Origin: Alectoria sarmentosa
Lineage: Eukaryota; Ascomycota; Lecanoromycetes; Lecanorales; Parmeliaceae
Assembly (NCBI GenBank): GCA_009733775.1
Contig: WOGZ01000039.1
Coordinates: forward strand, 110,838 to 174,837
Direction of reading: 5' to 3'
DNA length: 64,000 nucleotides
Shown: positions 1 through 10,120 of the stretch, piece after piece
Position numbering within the stretch: position 1 is the stretch's first letter
Layout of the letters: each line of letters begins with the position of its first letter
Program-made: the position numbers and the translations under genes
Notes under the pieces: model-generated
Database searches by the model: none
Told to the model about the DNA's origin: nothing
Seen by the model: only the letters and a program-made list of their open reading frames with translations

Positions 1-2738
1 TGGTGTGGGAGGAGAGGAGGAACAGGTCGCTTTGGACGTACAGAAGGGACAAATTCAGAGGCCGAGCCGTTCATAATGAATGAAGCTCGCTGTGGTGATG
101 CGTTTGGTGTTTGCGAATTTGTAGGTCGCTGTCCATCCTTCAGAGGCAATTCCGAGGAAGGTATGTCCCCAGAAACGCCTGGCGAGTTCGCAACAACATC
201 CTCTTGAGCAAGGTCGGCATCAGCAGCCACCTTGTCAGCGCCACCATCACGCCCGTCGTCTGGGTCGTCGTCATCATTCTTGTCATCTTCGTTGGGACCA
301 GCATCATCATTATCGTTATTTTGGTCATCCTCGCTAGGACCATCACGATCGTCATTCCCAGAATCAGGCTTGTCACCATGGTTACCTTGATCCTCACCAC
401 CGTCTCCATCCCCGTCTTCGCGATCACGGTCGTCATCTCCGTAGTCAGAGACGTCGTACATGTGGTCGAAAGTGTCGCCATGGTGCGCAAGTGGCAGCCA
501 CAGGGGAGCCGATTGGATGCGTCGAAGCGGGGCGCCTTCTTCTGCGTTGGTGGCCTTTGAGCCTTCTGGTTGCTGGAAGATGAGCTTGTCTTTCCGCGGG
601 CTCTCATCTTCTTCCTCGACAGCTTTAGTCTCAGCAGCTCCAGTCTCGGCAACTCCAGTGTCAGCAGCTCCAGCGTCAGCAGCACCGATTCTATCAGCAT
701 TCAGCTCAAAGTAACGCTCGTTCAAAGCCGCAAATCGGGCCTCTAAGCGCTCGTGTTCGGCCTTCAGCTCCGTGATCTCATCATCTTTGTCCTCATTGGC
801 CCTCTCCTCAGCACTGTGCATATTATCCAGCTCCTCGTACGAAGTCTGAAGATTCTCGTACTTTGCAACGGCCTCTTTGAGCTCATCCTTGAGCTTCTTC
901 AAACTCTCCCGGGTTTCCCTCGCGATGTTCTGGGCTTCTTCTCTGTTGGTCCTCTCGAACCCGAGCTGGGTCTCGAGTGCTTCAATGCGACGTTCGTTGT
1001 GCGCGTTGTCACTGGCAATCTGTTCGCGGAGAGCTCTGACTGCTTTCACGTCGGTTTGCTCTTCCAGCGCTTCACATGTCTCTTTCCATGTGTCGCGGCT
1101 GTCCTCTAGCATGTTGTACTCTGCTTGAAGATCCTCCAGCTCCTTCTTGAGCTTCTTGCCGCCATGACGGAAAACTTCTTTCCTCTGGAAGACAGATCTA
1201 TAATTTGCCTGCTCGACATTGAGTTGGACTTGGAGGCGCTCAATTCTGGATCTGTCTGCATTGTCCTCATCTTCTGCAGTAAGGTGGGCTTGGGCATCGG
1301 TCTTTTCTGGTGGAGATTCTGCCTCTGACTCCTCGATGGTCTCGAGCTGAGTGTTTATTTCTGGGGTCTCTTCCTCTGCATCATGCTCGGGATCGGCGGC
1401 TTCAACCACAGATTCTTCCTCAGACTTCTCGGTCCCCTCGAGCTGGGTGCTCAAACTGTGGGTCCCTTCATCGAATTCGGGTTGAGAGCCCATTCGATCG
1501 GCAGTAGCCTCTTCCTCAGACTCTTCGCTGTTCTCGAGCTGAGTGCTCAATTTAGGGTCTTCTTCCTCCGCAGTAGATTGAAACTCTGTTTCATCAGCAG
1601 CAGGAGACTCTTCCTCGGCCTCCTCAATCGTCTCGAGCTGAGAGTCCTCCTCCTCTTCCTCGGGCTCCTCTGTCTCCAACCTAGCCCTCAACTCCTCTAA
1701 TTCCTCTTCCGCATTTGCACGAGCATTGGTCTGGTGATCCAAGAAATCCCTTGTTCCTTGGTGGCCAGCCTTTTCTTCTTCCAAGGCCTTCCGTGCTTCG
1801 GCGAGCTGGTTTTGCAGCTTGGCGAAAGCGTGCGAAGAGAACACAACGCCAGGGCGACGACTTCGGACAAATTTGACGAGGGGCCTAGTCTTCGCAGCTT
1901 TTTCTTTCTTCAATGCTTCTTGTGCTTTGGTCAACTGTATTTGCAGCTTACGGAAGGTGTTCAGGTTGAAGATAATGCCGGTGCGGCCTCTGACGAAGTT
2001 GAATTTGGACATGCGCAGATAGTTGATTCGCTTTTCGATGGCGTTCGCTGAGGTCTTCAGGATCTCCATATCTGCGGCAGAGATGGTAATGGTGTCAGCC
2101 GGGACGTCTTTGGAAGCAGGGCCGATCATCTGTTGAACGAAGGTTGCCACATCTTCCTTCAACTCCTCCCATATTCTTGACGACATGAGCACGAGCTGAC
2201 AACGCCAAAGGTAGAGCAGGACAAGGATCAGAACGACAGCAAGAAGCCAAGCAAGATCGACCATGTCGGGTTCACCAATAGTCTTCACCAAGGATTGGAA
2301 GATACCCCCAATGAGGGTGAATGTCCAACGTAAAGAGAGTTCGTGGATAAAATGCGGTGGTACCGCCGACGCAAGGTGTGTTGGAAGGAAGTCGTAACTG
2401 CAATCGACTCCCGGAATTTCGTACTCATGTACCCCGAGGATTGCCGGAATGTGCTCTGTCAAATTGAACCCGAACTCCTCTAGGAATTCGCGGGCCCACA
2501 CATATGGGGTCTCATAAGCAGCTGTGTTATTCTGCACTCTGGTAGCAACGGTCGTGATCGTCCTCGACGTGAAGAATCCATCCTCGAATATCCGGACAGG
2601 AAGAATATGTGCGAGAACCTTCCATGGAAGTTTCTTGTCGTATGGGTTGTCCCCAACCATGTAGGAGACCCACTTGGTCGCGCCGACGTAGGTCAGTATG
2701 CCCACTGACATATCGCGTGCCATTTCGTAGGCCGACAT
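1..2738 (-). CDS. Large coiled-coil membrane protein, 3' end outside window
   Basis: A single open frame runs from the ATG at 2738 to the window edge (912 codons, no stop), so the C-terminus is missing. The first ~155 residues are a globular-looking region. A hydrophobic segment follows at about residues 160-182 (MVDLAWLLAVVLILVLLYLW). Next come two similar basic/coiled-coil modules near residues 245-320 (KLQxQLxxAxxALxxEKA). An acidic Glu/Ser-rich region holds four degenerate copies of a ~35-40 residue unit around the core TQLE. Then comes a long heptad-like coiled coil (about 490-670), and finally a low-complexity Asp/Asn/Gly-rich tail (about 745-830). No enzyme domain is recognised. The layout suggests a membrane-anchored tether or scaffold, but the family is unknown to me. 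Confidence 0.75.
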   Translation of the reverse strand, partial: MSAYEMARDMSVGILTYVGATKWVSYMVGDNPYDKKLPWKVLAHILPVRIFEDGFFTSRTITTVATRVQNNTAAYETPYVWAREFLEEFGFNLTEHIPAILGVHEYEIPGVDCSYDFLPTHLASAVPPHFIHELSLRWTFTLIGGIFQSLVKTIGEPDMVDLAWLLAVVLILVLLYLWRCQLVLMSSRIWEELKEDVATFVQQMIGPASKDVPADTITISAADMEILKTSANAIEKRINYLRMSKFNFVRGRTGIIFNLNTFRKLQIQLTKAQEALKKEKAAKTRPLVKFVRSRRPGVVFSSHAFAKLQNQLAEARKALEEEKAGHQGTRDFLDHQTNARANAEEELEELRARLETEEPEEEEEDSQLETIEEAEEESPAADETEFQSTAEEEDPKLSTQLENSEESEEEATADRMGSQPEFDEGTHSLSTQLEGTEKSEEESVVEAADPEHDAEEETPEINTQLETIEESEAESPPEKTDAQAHLTAEDEDNADRSRIERLQVQLNVEQANYRSVFQRKEVFRHGGKKLKKELEDLQAEYNMLEDSRDTWKETCEALEEQTDVKAVRALREQIASDNAHNERRIEALETQLGFERTNREEAQNIARETRESLKKLKDELKEAVAKYENLQTSYEELDNMHSAEERANEDKDDEITELKAEHERLEARFAALNERYFELNADRIGAADAGAADTGVAETGAAETKAVEEEDESPRKDKLIFQQPEGSKATNAEEGAPLRRIQSAPLWLPLAHHGDTFDHMYDVSDYGDDDRDREDGDGDGGEDQGNHGDKPDSGNDDRDGPSEDDQNNDNDDAGPNEDDKNDDDDPDDGRDGGADKVAADADLAQEDVVANSPGVSGDIPSSELPLKDGQRPTNSQTPNASPQRASFIMNGSASEFVPSVRPKRPVPPLLPH

Positions 2739-4831
2739 GATTTCAAGATGGTGGTGGTGTTTGGAGTTAGGTCAGTGGTAGTAATGGTGATGGAGGAGGA
2801 TGTCAAGATGTGCGAGGTGTGTTGAGTGTGCAAACCCGCTTCGGCAAAAGTGATGAGCACCTATGAGTTTGATTTAAGATGCTCTGGGTTGCTACTGTTA
2901 GAGGTGGCGGTAGTGGTGAAGGTGGAAGGCAAGAATGTGGAAGGATGTTTTTATGAAGAAGGATGATGCATGCTTGCAACGTTGTGTGTATGTGTGTTAT
3001 TACAAGCGAGCATCACGATGAAGACCTTGCCGACGATCAGAGCCAATAGCAGTGACGTGCCGGAGCGTGTGATCGAAGTGGGTATGGGAGAGGATGGAAA
3101 AGAAAGCAGCTATATGTGTATGTATGATGGTTGAGTTCTGTCAAGAAAGGGGCTCCAGTCCGTCTTTACAGCTGCTGCTGCTGATGATGAAGAAGAAGGA
3201 TGAAATCTCGAGTAACGATTTATGTATGTTCAAAGCAACGAGAATGATGTGATATGGGTCAAGTGTCATGCGAGTAATCTCGCGGGCCAGGAAAAATCAA
3301 TCATATGACGCTGTTGTGGTGGTGTTGTCAACAAAATAAAGAGGGGGGGTTGGTTAATTTGCCGGAGCGGAAAATTGTTAAATAGCTTCAAGTCTCAACA
3401 CACACATCTGGAAACGAGGTAAAACCCGGGTCAAGGAAGCTTTGTCATTCTTCTTCTTCTTCTTCTTCTTCTTCACAGGCACATTATCTTGCCGACCGAA
3501 CAAAGCCCGAAGCCTCCTGTGTTGATGAAAGCGGAGGCGGATCCTTTGTGCTCGGTTGCCTACAACACTTCCAAGCCGCTGCTGTCAGAAGGAGGTGTCT
3601 CTTCAGACGACAAGTCATCAACGAGTAGATTCCAGGGATACCCTTTCCGGCTCTGGTTTCCCATCTGTCGGATTCGTCGGCCTTGTTGTTGGAGTTCAGT
3701 CACATAATTACCGTATCGCCGTACCCGGGGGGGGGGGGTTTCTTTATACTTTTGTCTCAAACAGCGACAGCAGCGCCCTTGTGTTCGTCTGAGATTCCAA
3801 GATGCCTACTTACAGTAGAGCGGGTGGAACGATAACAGCAAAATTTTCCAGTAAGATAGCAACGCTCCCATTGGCCCCTATCATCCCTTCTTGTACCCCT
3901 CGTACTAAAATTCTACATACAATCGCCCATTAGTATTTGACATTTGATACCAGACAGCTGAATTCCACCTTCACACCTCCGCTCGTCGTCCATGTCTCAC
4001 CAAATATGTGACCAAGAGCCATAGGCTGTCGTCACCGTGGCCAGCGATGGCAATCGGCTAACGCTCTTGCACTGAAGCTCAGCCAGGTGCGATCTTCGAC
4101 CCTCGTCCTAGACGGTTCCAACTCCTCGGAGCTCTCAAAAGCGTCAGACGCTGATGAAGGAGTCTCACGGCCGCCAAGTACTGGCCTCCCATTGGAAAAA
4201 GAAAAGCCGTATCTGTCCACCTACGCTGCGACCAAATTTCACATCGTCGCTCGAAGCTTTGGCTTTGGAAGCAGAGATCCAGCATCAAGACTTGGAATAT
4301 GAAGCTTATTTTTTTGAGAGTGTGGAAACACGCAGAGTAACCAGGACGGGACGGCGGAGTGCGTGGCTGATTCGAGTGTAGGGACGTTTGCAATGGCCGC
4401 CATTGCGCAGATTGGCTGTAGACGGGTAGTAGTCAGGCCCGGCTGGTTGGTTGTAACATTTTCTGAGGGCGGATATACTGGCATTGCCCGAGTGGTGGCA
4501 GAAGTATGCTTTGATTGTAGAGTTGAATAGAATGAAAGGCGGAGGCTTATTCGATCTCTAGATAAATATTACTAGTGTTTTAGATTACTGAAATTAAAGC
4601 ATAAACGCTAAGCGGACGCAGAGTCTCGGTGAGCCGAAGGTTCGATGTGGATGAGTACATCATGGTGTGGCGTCCGTTACCTTTGTGGTTTGGCAGCCAG
4701 CATGAACAGATGAAGGAATCATTGCATCTTTCACGCAGATATCTTTGAGTCACCTAATGCTAGGGCTACTGAATGCGTTGCTATCGCCCTGCTCAATATC
4801 CTAAACTCGAAAAAGCCTTCTTTTGGTTTTC
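2739..4831. other. Intergenic, no supported gene; microsatellite and G-run
   Basis: This stretch lies between the start of the coiled-coil gene and the 3' end of the ankyrin gene. It holds a (TTC)n microsatellite at 3448-3474 and a run of twelve G at 3727-3738. Short open frames on both strands around 3490-4480 overlap one another, lack splice-joined partners and resemble no family I know. The first few hundred bases should contain the promoter of the minus-strand coiled-coil gene. Confidence 0.5.
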
Positions 4832-7025
4832 TTAAAGCATGTCAGGCATCAACAATAGAATCAAATGCAGAGAGACAAAGACCAATGCTACGACAGACCT
4901 CTGGGAGGCGGCTGAGGAAAGAACCTTTTGTATAGCACTCAATCCATGTGCGCAAACCTGCCATACGGTAAGCTGGGTTTGATCAGTCAAAGCACTGCTT
5001 TGAATCTTCGTTGTCGTCTTTGCGTGCACCTGAATTGTCGAGTCTGCAGTGAACTCCCCTGTCGATTTCAATGACTTTAGAAAGTCATAGACTTCACGTG
5101 AGTCCATATCACGAGCGCATTGATGAGGCCACTGTCCGTTTCTATCTGGCGAAAGGAGATAATTCCCTGGATCTAGCGCAACGAGCTGCTGGATAGCTTC
5201 CAATTTGGTCCATTCTGCGGCGTGATGTAGTACATTCCGAAGACAAGAGTCTGTAGCATATAAATCAGCTCCCTTTGCAATGAGCAACTTCAATACCGCC
5301 AATATCCTGCTAGTTCGGACAACATAGTGAACGGCTGTGCATCCATGGTTGTCCCGCATCTCTAGCTCGGGAGCCGAAGCCCGTTCAAGGAGGTGTTTGA
5401 GAAGGCCAACATTCCCTCTAGATGCGGCGTAATGAAGACAAGTCCTTCCGGAGCTATCGGCTGACCAAAGGTCGACTGTATCGCGAGCACGGCCACTCTC
5501 AAATATCTTAGGCGTCGTTCTGCTGCTCCAGGCTAGATAGTGGATTATTGACATTCCTGCTGAGTCCGGACATAAAGTTTCCATCCAGTCCCCGCGACTC
5601 AAGACTCTACCAATAGTCGCATTGAAAATTGTGTGCAATGGCGTCCTGTTCCCGACAGCAACAGTTGCCAAATCAGCACCATGTTCGATCAACAGCCTCG
5701 CTGTTTTGTAATTATTCTTTGTTGACATTGCTCGATGGAGTGGAGTCTCGCCATCCTCATCTGGAGTGTTCACGTCTGCTCCTGCCTCAATAAGGACCTT
5801 GATGAGGTCGGTATGACCCCTACTCGAAGCTGTGTGCAAAAGCGTGATACCGTACATTGTTACGTCTTTGGCCGATGCTTGGCCACTTGCCAGCAAACTC
5901 CTTGTGCCATCTATCGATCCATCACGTACACATTGAAAAATGTCTGCATTTTGGGAAACAATTCGCACGCAATCCAGGCTCCAGGATGTCGTGAGACTCA
6001 TCCTACGGAGAGCTGTGGTGTGAATAATGAACAGTTCGACATTGAGTCTCTTGCAAAGTCTGTTTGCCAGATTCAAAGAGATATCGATACCAAAACCAGT
6101 GCTATGACGATTGAATGGAGACCGGGAGCTTTGCGTACGACCAGATTCTAACGTGGTTACTGGACCTACTCGGAGTACGAAATTTGAGAAAGGGAAATCT
6201 GAACGCAAAAGAAGCCATGCGCGGATGCATTGCTGAGGAGCATTCCATCTCGTTGAGCGCTCCTTTGGCCCTGAGATTGGACTTTTTAACTGTTGTTCCA
6301 CTTCGAGACCTTCATATGGTGTCAAAACTCGAGTCTGTCTATCAAATTGATAGTTGTGGACTTCGTGATTGGATATAGTGACTGCTTCGCATGATTGTAT
6401 GCGCGACTGGAAGGCTGCGCCTAGGGATGGGAGCAACTCTCCAGAGCCTGCGAGGCTGACTTGGTTTGAGGCATCCGGTATCTGCTCTGATGGCAAGGAC
6501 CCGTGAATAGCTCTGCTCTTGGAATCAGCCTTGTAACTTTGATTGGCATTAAGTACTGGTTGGAAGTCACATCAGTAGTGTAAGAAGCTCTAGTGAGAAT
6601 TCAGCATGGTACAACTTTACCATCTCTAAGAAATGGTTCAAATCGTGTTTCCCAGCTGTCAGCCATTTAATCTTTTGCCATGATCTCCGTGTCTTGCGAT
6701 CCCACTTATGATGGGTTGTCTCTCTCTTGTCTAGGTCATTATCGATTTTGCTGACCTTGTTAGACCATATTTCGAGTTGACTTAGACACTCGTTGAGTCT
6801 TTGTTGAAAATGCGGCGAGATTTGCCAATTGGGATCCAATCTTTTACCGCATTCTTGGAGAGTAGTCAGCGTGATGTGAAGCGACTTGAGCGCCGTAAGC
6901 AGATGACGGATGTTTTCGGGAACTCGCGATACTTCGTGAAAAAATTTGAAGAGGAATTTGGCGGAGTCGGCCACGCATGCAGCGACAGCTATGACAGAGG
7001 CTGCAGAGGACAAGAGTTCAGCCAT
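4832..7025 (-). CDS. Ankyrin-repeat protein with NLR-type N-terminal domain and C-terminal membrane helix
   Basis: Two exons. Exon 1 starts at the ATG at 7025 (MAELLSSAASVIAVAACVAD) and ends near 6610. Exon 2 runs from about 6515 to the stop at 4832. The exact junction is unresolved; several GT and AG pairs between 6515 and 6622 are possible. The first ~140 residues match the helical fungal N-terminal domain (HeLo-like class) found at the head of NLR/STAND immune receptors. Exon 2 carries about five to six ankyrin repeats (for example TLLHTASSRGHTDLIKVLIE and GADVNTPDEDGETPLHRA). The last ~20 residues are strongly hydrophobic (SVVALVFVSLHLILLLMPDM). No NACHT or NB-ARC domain is present between the head and the repeats. 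This combination is known in fungal incompatibility-type proteins, but the role here is inferred. Confidence 0.75.
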
Positions 7026-7361
7026 ACTGAAGCAGTGCTTTCCGCAACTCAATGCGCGCTCTCAGTATGTCGGGCCACGTCCTCAATAAAGTACTGAAAC
7101 AGTTGGCTGGGACGGCTGGCGACCCCCAAATTGCAAACAGATCCTATGTATGAATGAAGCCCCCAAACGCATGCATACGTAACCCAGCCTCCATTTCGCC
7201 GAGGCCCACACATGTCTGCCCCCAACATCGACATCAGCTATAGGCATAGGATGAGGCGAAAGGATCCTACGACAGTATTTTGAGGTAGTGTATGTGTATG
7301 AGGCAGTCTGACAGTGATGCTGTCTGGCACAAAGGACCCTGAGACTGTCCCATATCCTACT
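7026..7361. other. Intergenic, 5' flank of the ankyrin gene up to the transposon
   Basis: No coding signal is seen. It should hold the promoter of the minus-strand ankyrin gene. Its distal end is the insertion site of the transposon relic, whose left target-site copy is at 7362-7369. Confidence 0.4.
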
Positions 7362-7369
7362 TAGCGAGG

Positions 7370-8754
7370 TTGCCTCAGTTCTCAGACGTGTGTCACTATA
7401 ACCACTCCGTTATACCCTTTCGGGCGATATCCGAGGATTACCCACTCGGAGGCTGTAACACGTCTGAACCCAAAACTCAATAATACCTTTGATCATGTAC
7501 GATATTTTTTGAAGAATTGTTTACAATAAATAAATTTTCTTTTTTGCACGTAATATATTCAAAAGATCATTTAACTATTTACTTTTCAGCGTTTTTTTAA
7601 AAAAAAAGAATTTGATTCGTGATTGTATAGCTGATTTCTGATATTGTACGCATCATTTTGATTGTTTTTGAATATCAAGAGAAATAATTACACTGCGTTT
7701 CGTGTCAACATTATCAAAACATTGCGTTTTAAGCCATCATTGTCCCTTCGCACAAAACATTCAATCCCTTCGCATAGGGCATTCAATTCTTTCACACAGA
7801 CTATTCAATTCCTTCGCATAAAACAATCAATTCCTTCACACGAACATTTAATCCCTTCGCATAAAGTATTCAATGAATTTTGCGTTTTACGCGCTGCGCT
7901 CTGCGCGCTGTGCGTTATGCGCTATATTATTTTTTAAAAAAAAAGTTTTTTATTCACTCTTTTTTTTTGTGGGAATCGAATCATAATATTAAAAAACCTT
8001 CGACGCAGATTTTTTAAATTCAAAAAATTATATCAACGTCATAATTTAAAAGGTGTCGAATAAATACGAAACTTTAAGTTTTCAAACCCCTCAAAACAAC
8101 GTTAATACATTTTTACGATTGTTATTTAAAATAGTTTCGAAAAGTGATGTGATATCAAACATACATCGACGCGAGATTTTTTCTTTAAGATTTGTTTTAA
8201 TGATGTCGTCGTCGCAATCGTTTGAAATTTTTTTTTACGAATATAAAATATGTGAACGAATGCGACACGATATTATCATCGATGAAAATTTCAAATATTA
8301 TTTTAATACGTTGCAGATGATATTTATGTTGAAAATTAATCTTTTGCGTAACGTACGTAAGGTCAGCCCTAAGGTTAGCCGTGTCTTGACATTGTCTTGG
8401 CGAATAAGCTTAAAAACACGATTCCCCCGTGTTTCTTATATACTTAATCAACACACACATAATATTCATTATATATCTTTTAACAATTTAAGATACATAA
8501 AAATAAATATTATTAATCAAATATATTAAAACTCGTGATCGCATAATGTGTTAATTAAATAAAATAAAAATTTGATCTTTTTTTAAAACTTATGACCTGA
8601 AAAAATACGGGGTTTTGAACTCAGACGTGTCTAAACATAATCGCGCAAAATTCTTTACTCTATACTCAAAATAATAAGGCTTCGAATAAATAATAAAATC
8701 TTTACCCGAAAAAGATAACTTGGGTGTGGGCACAGCGTCTGAGGACTGAGACAA
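7370..8754. mobile_element. AT-rich terminal-inverted-repeat transposon relic, 8-bp target duplication (hAT-like size)
   Basis: The element is 1385 bp. It begins TTGCCTCAGTTCTCAGACG and ends with the inverted counterpart (reverse complement TTGTCTCAGTCCTCAGACG). The inverted similarity continues inward, with mismatches, for roughly 110-130 bp; for example 7463-7482 pairs with 8617-8637. It is flanked on both sides by the identical octamer TAGCGAGG (7362-7369 and 8755-8762), a target-site duplication. Eight-bp duplications are characteristic of hAT elements among others, but the ends are not a textbook hAT terminus, so the superfamily is open. The interior is extremely AT-rich and full of TpA-rich tracts, as expected after RIP. 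No transposase can be read; the open frame at 8053-8529 is low-complexity and unassignable. Confidence 0.8.
7735..7875. repeat. Degenerate ~27-bp tandem repeat inside the transposon
   Basis: Five to six imperfect copies of a unit close to ATTCAATTCCTTCGCATAAA lie head to tail. They are followed by a short GC-rich patch of alternating GCGC/TGCG words at 7880-7925. The copies differ mainly by C/T changes, consistent with RIP. Confidence 0.7.
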
Positions 8755-8762
8755 TAGCGAGG

Positions 8763-9025
8763 TGGCATTAAACTAAGCCGGGCGGACTTCGGCCGAAAAC
8801 CCCTGAGCTTACTTACGAACTAATGCATTGCCAGGATAAACTATGGGATACTACGGACACGCTCAGCCTAGCCGTAAGCAGCAAAAGATGACAGTGAGGC
8901 AATCAGGCAAACTTTCAGCCTCAAACGGCCTTTGTATGCTCTTTTCTGTCCCCTCCCTGCCTACTCAAGCAACTATCAAAGGCATTTTCCCATTCTATTT
9001 CCTGGTGACGACTGCAAAACTGAAA
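8763..9025. other. Intergenic, 5' flank of the small three-exon gene
   Basis: No separate gene is seen. An in-frame upstream ATG at 8843 would extend the following gene by 61 residues, but the stretch it adds looks non-coding, so I kept it as flank. Confidence 0.4.
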
Positions 9026-9343
9026 ATGCCGGAGCCACCACAGGGTTGTACTTCTCAGACTTCGTTCGCAGTCGATGATCGTGTGTACTATCTCCGGTCA
9101 GGTATGTCTTATTGGTCTTTGCGTTTCCTTCCATGTCTCGACCGATGTTTGACCTATATTTACCCATCATTAGACAAGTGGCGGCTTGGTGCAGTCGTTC
9201 AAAAAGAAAGCACTGGCAGATATATGGTGAGTAATGGCACCACATTGCTGATATTTGTTCGCTACTAATCCGGGTAAAAGATCAAAGATAAGAACGGAGA
9301 GTACTACTCCTCGGATACAGAACACATAAGAAAGGCGTCCTAG
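9026..9343 (+). CDS. Small three-exon gene, 63-residue hypothetical protein
   Basis: Exons 9026-9101, 9174-9226 and 9281-9343. Both introns are canonical: 72 nt GTATGT...TAG, and 54 nt GTGAGT...AAG with a CTAAT branch site. The phases match exactly and the joined frame ends in TAG. The product is a compact basic protein with the core pattern VDDRVYYL, then DKWRLGAVVQ, then GRYMIKDKNG. Spacing of aromatic and glycine residues looks like a small beta-barrel such as SH3 or Tudor, but I do not recognise a named family. It sits 0.2 kb upstream of a kinase-like gene on the same strand. It is easy to miss because no exon is longer than 76 nt. Confidence 0.6.
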
Positions 9344-9550
9344 TAAATGCTATTCTCATTCGGTCCAACTAAGTCGAAAACATTTCAATCGCTGAACACA
9401 AAACGCTCATCCGGGCTTGTATCCGACCAAACCTTCAATTGGTCCGCAAGGAATCCTTTCACGCTGTGGACTGCTTACGCATGATCTGTTGGCATTCAAT
9501 CCGAGTGATAGCCGTGTGAAACCCAATTTCGTGGAGCAGCCCCCTCAGAA

Positions 9551-10120
9551 ATGGCCAACAACACTAGACAATCGGCAAAAGCTAGTCCCTCTCTCTACGA
9601 CTTGCTATGGGAGCGATACTCTGCGAGCGAAAACTACGATGGGCAGAAGTTCATCTGCATGGAGACCGTAGAACAAGAATTTGATTACGTTCGTATTGAG
9701 CAGTGGATTAAGACACATCCCCTTGACCGACGACCTCAGCATTGGAACAGCGATGGAGACCTTATTCATGCCCTTCTTACTGATTCACGCCTTCTCTTTG
9801 CCCTACTGGTCCTTGGAGGATTAGAGCAATTGTTCTCAACACTTGTCTCCCATGGCTTCAATGATCATACGCTCTTTGATCATGTGTCGTTCGGACATCG
9901 CTGCGTCTCTGCGGGACTCACCGAGAGGGAGAGACACGCTCTGGTAGAATATCGAAAACGAATTGGTGCTGTACTTTTTGGTAATGAGCACCAGGTCTTT
10001 CCGAAGGGGACAGTATTACCTTATCGAAACATCAATCATCCAAAAGAGGACAGATTCGGGGGTTTCGGCGTTGTTCGTCGCGTGGAAGTTGCAGTTGGCC
10101 ACCTAAAAGGCTACAAGGAG
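9551..10120 (+). pseudogene. Truncated protein-kinase-like gene (5' part only)
   Basis: The frame opens at the ATG at 9551 and stays coding for 190 residues. It ends in a clear donor (GAG|GTGAGT) at 10120. The last ~25 residues, DRFGGFGVVRRVEVAVGHLKGYKE, look like the Gly-rich ATP loop and following strand of a fungal Ser/Thr kinase domain. The ~150 residues before it (RIEQWIKTHP, FALLVLGGLEQLF, GLTERERHALVEYRKRIG) resemble the N-terminal region that precedes such kinases. Downstream of the intron I find no VAIK lysine, HRD or DFG motif before 11.3 kb. The gene therefore seems to have lost its catalytic body. If an intact distal exon exists elsewhere it is not in this window. Confidence 0.55.

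Noticed and set aside
140..700. Open frame rich in Leu/Thr/Met on the minus strand
   Set aside because: It is a shifted frame of the coiled-coil gene, whose true frame is open across the whole region.
8053..8529. 158-codon frame in the AT-rich element as a transposase
   Set aside because: Composition is that of AT-rich sequence and no DDE, BED or hATC motif is visible.
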